Shown piece by piece: positions 5,463 to 7,869 of a DNA stretch of 7,869 nt. A program made the translations under genes and the position numbers. The notes beneath the pieces were generated by a model. The model ran no database searches. It saw only the letters and a list, made by a program, of their open reading frames with translations, and was not told the origin of the DNA. This DNA comes from Spirochaetes bacterium GWF1_49_6 (GTDB lineage Bacteria; Spirochaetota; Brevinematia; Brevinematales; GWF1-51-8). The stretch spans positions 1 to 7,869 of the forward strand of contig MIBD01000196.1 of NCBI GenBank assembly GCA_001829395.1, read 5' to 3'. Each line of letters starts with the position of its first letter. Position 1 is the first letter of the stretch.

Positions 5463-6581
5463 ATGTCTAAAGCTATCCTGATGCTCGCTAACGGCGAAAC
5501 CTTCGAGGGGAAAGCGTTCGGGCATACCGGCGAAACCGCAGGCGAAGTCGTGTTCAATACCTCGATGACCGGATACCAGGAAATCCTCACCGACCCTTCG
5601 TACAGAGGGCAGATCGTCACTATGACCTATCCCCAGATCGGCAACTACGGCGTTAATCCCGACGATGCGGAGTCCGGCAAGCCGCAGGCGGCGGGGTTTA
5701 TTGTCCGCGAGTACTCGAAGACCTACTCGAACTGGCGCGCGGCCGAGTCGCTCGGCAGTTACCTCGACCGGAACAAGATAGTCGGTATCGAGGGTATCGA
5801 TACCCGCAAGCTGACCCGAATCCTCCGCATCACCGGCGCGATGAACGGTATCCTTTCTTCGGCGGATTTCAGTAAGGAGAACCTCCGCGCTAAACTTTCG
5901 CGCGTACCGAATATGGTCGGCCTCGACCTCGCGAAGGAAGTCACTATCGATACTCCCATGCAGTGGGGCGAACGCCATCCGGGCGCTTATCATGTTGTCG
6001 CGCTGGACGCCGGTATCAAGACCAATATCCTGCGTATCCTCAACCACCGGGGATGCAATATTACCCTTGTCCCCGCGAGTTATACGTCCGCGCAGATCAT
6101 GGCGCTGAACCCCGACGGGTTATTCGTATCCAACGGCCCCGGCGACCCTGAACCGGTGGATTACGCGATCACCGCTATCCGCGAACTGATCGGGCAAATC
6201 CCCATCTTCGGGATATGTCTCGGGCACGAGCTTCTCGCGCTCGCGGTCGGCGGAAAATGCTACAAGCTGAAATTCGGGCATAGGGGCGCGAACCACCCGA
6301 TCAAAGACCTCCGTTCCGGCAAGGTCGAGATAGCGTCGCATAACCACGGGTTCGCGGTCGATCCCGACAGCCTCCCCGATAATGTCGAAATCACGCATGT
6401 CAATATCAATGACCAGACGGTGGCGGGGCTTAGCCTGAAGAACGCGCCCGCCTACTCGGTGCAATACCATCCCGAGGCGTCGCCCGGCCCCCACGACTCC
6501 TACTATTTGTTCGACGAGTTTATCGAAGATATGCGGGAGTGGAAGATTGATAAACCCAACCGCGCTATGAAGAAATTATAA
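5463..6581 (+). CDS. carA: Carbamoyl-phosphate synthase small (glutaminase) subunit
   Basis: This 372-residue cytoplasmic protein hydrolyses glutamine and passes ammonia to the large subunit CarB, which makes carbamoyl phosphate for pyrimidine and arginine synthesis. Residues 1-150 are the CarA-specific N-terminal domain: FEGKAFG, GEVVFNTSMTGYQEILTDPS and GIEGIDTRKLTR. Residues from about 190 on are a class I glutamine amidotransferase domain: NGPGDP, the nucleophile elbow GICLGHE with C252, and QYHPEASPGPHDS with H336 and E338, so the triad is complete. Length is close to the E. coli protein (about 380). GGAGG at 5454-5458 sits four bases before the ATG. carB is not downstream; the next gene is unrelated and follows a repeat, so the two subunits must be encoded separately. 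It has its own promoter and no visible attenuator. Confidence 0.97.
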   Translation: MSKAILMLANGETFEGKAFGHTGETAGEVVFNTSMTGYQEILTDPSYRGQIVTMTYPQIGNYGVNPDDAESGKPQAAGFIVREYSKTYSNWRAAESLGSYLDRNKIVGIEGIDTRKLTRILRITGAMNGILSSADFSKENLRAKLSRVPNMVGLDLAKEVTIDTPMQWGERHPGAYHVVALDAGIKTNILRILNHRGCNITLVPASYTSAQIMALNPDGLFVSNGPGDPEPVDYAITAIRELIGQIPIFGICLGHELLALAVGGKCYKLKFGHRGANHPIKDLRSGKVEIASHNHGFAVDPDSLPDNVEITHVNINDQTVAGLSLKNAPAYSVQYHPEASPGPHDSYYLFDEFIEDMREWKIDKPNRAMKKL

Positions 6582-6621
6582 ATAATTGAAGGTCTTGAAT
6601 CACCTCTTCTATGAATATTTT

Positions 6622-6716
6622 CCGTCATTGCGACCGAACTTTTTAGTTCGGGAAGCAATCGGTACTGATAATTGAAACTGGGTTTACCGCCTGCTTCGAT
6701 ATACTTGCAGTGACGG
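6622..6716. repeat. Degraded 95-bp inverted-repeat element, MITE-like
   Basis: Ends CCGTCATTGC (6622-6631) and GCAGTGACGG (6707-6716) are inverted with one G-T pair in ten. Inside are a perfect 7-bp hairpin CCGAACT-TTTT-AGTTCGG (6634-6651), GAAGCAATC (6652-6660) and the facing TGCTTCGAT (6692-6700). The order GTCATTGCGA ... GAAGCAATC ... GCTTCG ... GCAATGAC is a widespread intergenic palindrome type in bacterial genomes. There is no coding capacity and no obvious target duplication. Confidence 0.7.
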
Positions 6717-6745
6717 GTATTTAATATCTCTTGCGGAGTATTACA

Positions 6746-7573
6746 TTGAAAGTAAACGGCACCCTTTTTATCTTATTATTCGTTTCCATCGTCTCCTGCG
6801 GCAAACCAAACCAAAGCAATCAACCCAATACACCGCCCGCCCGCGTGGTCAGCCTAGCGCCGTCTCTGACGGAGATGATGTTCGCTATCGGCGAGGGCTC
6901 CCGGCTGGTGGGGGTGACCTCATACTGCGATTACCCCCCGGTAGTAACCAACCTGCCGAAAGTCGGCGGGCTGAGCGACTTCGATATGGAAAAAGTGGTA
7001 TCGCTGAAACCCGGCCTCGTGCTCGCGTCATGGTCGGGAAATCCCAAGGATAAGGTGGAACGTCTGGAATCGCTGGGTATCAAGGTGCTTGTCCTGAAGG
7101 AGAACACTGTGGCGGATATCCTGACCAACCTCGCGGTACTCGCCGAGGTGTTCGGTAAAAACCCCGCCGGGATACTCGCCCCTATTAACGGGACATTATC
7201 ATCGCTGCCGGTGTTCGATAAAAAACCCTCCGCGATGATCGTCATATCGATGAAGCCGGTATTCAGCGCGTCGACCCAGAGCTTCATCGGGGACGTGCTC
7301 CGTATCGCGGGCTACAGCAACACGGTGCAATCGGCGGCGGCGTACCCGATGCTGTCCGAGGAGATGATCGCCGGGATGGACCCGGACTACCTGTTTATCG
7401 CGGACGATTTCGTGAAAGAGAAGGATTATTTCGACAGCCTCGTGAAAAACTTTCACCTGCACGCGAAGATTTACTTTATCGACACCGATACCTTGTCGCG
7501 TCCCGGGCCGCGAATCGCAGATTTGATCGCGGGACTTGCGATGCTCAAGGATACCCAAAAGGGGGACGAATGA
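6746..7573 (+). CDS. BtuF-type ABC transporter substrate-binding lipoprotein
   Basis: A 275-residue lipoprotein of the periplasmic binding protein family PF01497 (helical-backbone class binding cobalamin, heme or iron-siderophore). Lipobox SIVSC puts the lipidated Cys at 18, followed by a Gln/Asn/Pro linker. RVVSLAPSLTEM (33-44), VGVTSYCDYPP (55-65) and KVGGLSDFDMEKV (72-84) are typical of BtuF-like members, and the C-terminal SRPGPRIADLI matches the family end. YCDYPP favours a cobalamin-type ligand, but this is not proof. The TTG at 6746 is chosen because GCGGAG (6733-6738) lies seven bases upstream and it gives a normal MK signal start; another TTG at 6731 has no such site. No permease or ATPase gene is in view, so its partners are elsewhere or beyond the edge. 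The stop overlaps the next ATG. Confidence 0.85.
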   Translation: MKVNGTLFILLFVSIVSCGKPNQSNQPNTPPARVVSLAPSLTEMMFAIGEGSRLVGVTSYCDYPPVVTNLPKVGGLSDFDMEKVVSLKPGLVLASWSGNPKDKVERLESLGIKVLVLKENTVADILTNLAVLAEVFGKNPAGILAPINGTLSSLPVFDKKPSAMIVISMKPVFSASTQSFIGDVLRIAGYSNTVQSAAAYPMLSEEMIAGMDPDYLFIADDFVKEKDYFDSLVKNFHLHAKIYFIDTDTLSRPGPRIADLIAGLAMLKDTQKGDE

Positions 7574-7869
7574 AAAAACCGAAGATCGGGCTATATATCC
7601 GGCTGTTGGGGGTGTTCATATTCCTGACCGTATGCAATCTCCTGTTCCTCTTCCCGTACGGGCAAACCATGCCGGCCGCCGTGATTATCCTCATCCCATT
7701 GGCGGCGCTGATCGGCTTGGTATCGTTCCTGATGGTGCGGGAAATCCGCCGCCCCGACGAATCGGTAGAGAGGGGGCCGGACGAAGCTATTATCCGTCTG
7801 CGGAGGAGTATCGGGTGGGGCATATTTCACATGATATGGCTGACAGCGGGGCTGATCGCGATGGTTTGG
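7570..7869 (+). CDS. Membrane protein of unknown function, 3' part outside the window
   Basis: The first 100 residues are visible. Three hydrophobic stretches are likely membrane helices: about 10-28, 36-56 and 82-100. Between the second and third lies a charged loop (REIRRPDESVERGPDEAIIR), mostly acidic and basic, of about 25 residues. The ATG at 7570 overlaps the preceding stop in ATGA, so it is probably translated with the substrate-binding lipoprotein; this hints at a shared role in uptake. It does not look like a BtuC/FecCD permease, which has a different N-terminus and more tightly packed helices. No family is recognised. Confidence 0.7.
   Translation, partial: MKKPKIGLYIRLLGVFIFLTVCNLLFLFPYGQTMPAAVIILIPLAALIGLVSFLMVREIRRPDESVERGPDEAIIRLRRSIGWGIFHMIWLTAGLIAMVW

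Noticed and set aside
6582..6745. Cobalamin riboswitch before the BtuF-like gene
   Set aside because: No B12-box pattern is visible; the GCAGTGACGG seen is the end of the inverted-repeat element.

Overview
The window comes from a Gram-negative-type (diderm) bacterium of moderately high GC content. Four encoded proteins have clear export signals: three lipoboxes and one beta-barrel-like protein with a cleavable signal peptide. A fifth, the ankyrin fragment, probably has one too. I cannot name the species. Many small lipoproteins, short palindromic repeats between genes and G/C-ending codons would fit a spirochaete or another environmental diderm lineage, but this is a guess. No rRNA, tRNA, CRISPR array, transposase or phage gene is visible.

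Layout: (1) 1-1403, citrate synthase behind a strong ribosome binding site. (2) 1404-1614, two copies of a 52-base hairpin-forming tandem repeat. (3) 1615-1830, a small seven-cysteine protein of unknown function. (4) 1884-4063, a likely operon with a recognisable promoter: a secreted lipoprotein related to heparin lyase I/glucuronan lyase-type polysaccharide lyases, a small outer-membrane beta-barrel-like protein whose GTG start overlaps the lyase stop, and an alpha/beta hydrolase. (5) 4064-4918, a more AT-rich patch where a lipocalin-like lipoprotein (+) and a short ankyrin-repeat protein (-) converge on one shared bidirectional terminator. Both genes look shortened: coding-like sequence continues past the lipoprotein stop in another frame, and the ankyrin protein ends inside its second repeat. 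(6) 4919-5462, 544 bases without a gene, filled with degenerate palindromic repeats and ending in the carA promoter. (7) 5463-6581, carA, without carB beside it. (8) 6582-6745, a degraded inverted-repeat element with fragments of apparently the same family near 5085 and perhaps 4110. (9) 6746-7869, a BtuF-type substrate-binding lipoprotein translationally coupled to an unrecognised membrane protein cut by the window edge.

The genes do not form one pathway. Citrate synthase and CarA are housekeeping enzymes. The lyase operon and the BtuF-like protein point to a cell that cleaves and imports external material. I found no convincing new defence or mobile system. The items most worth a second look are the intergenic repeat families, the Cys-rich small protein, the lyase/barrel/hydrolase operon, and the decayed pair of genes around the shared terminator.
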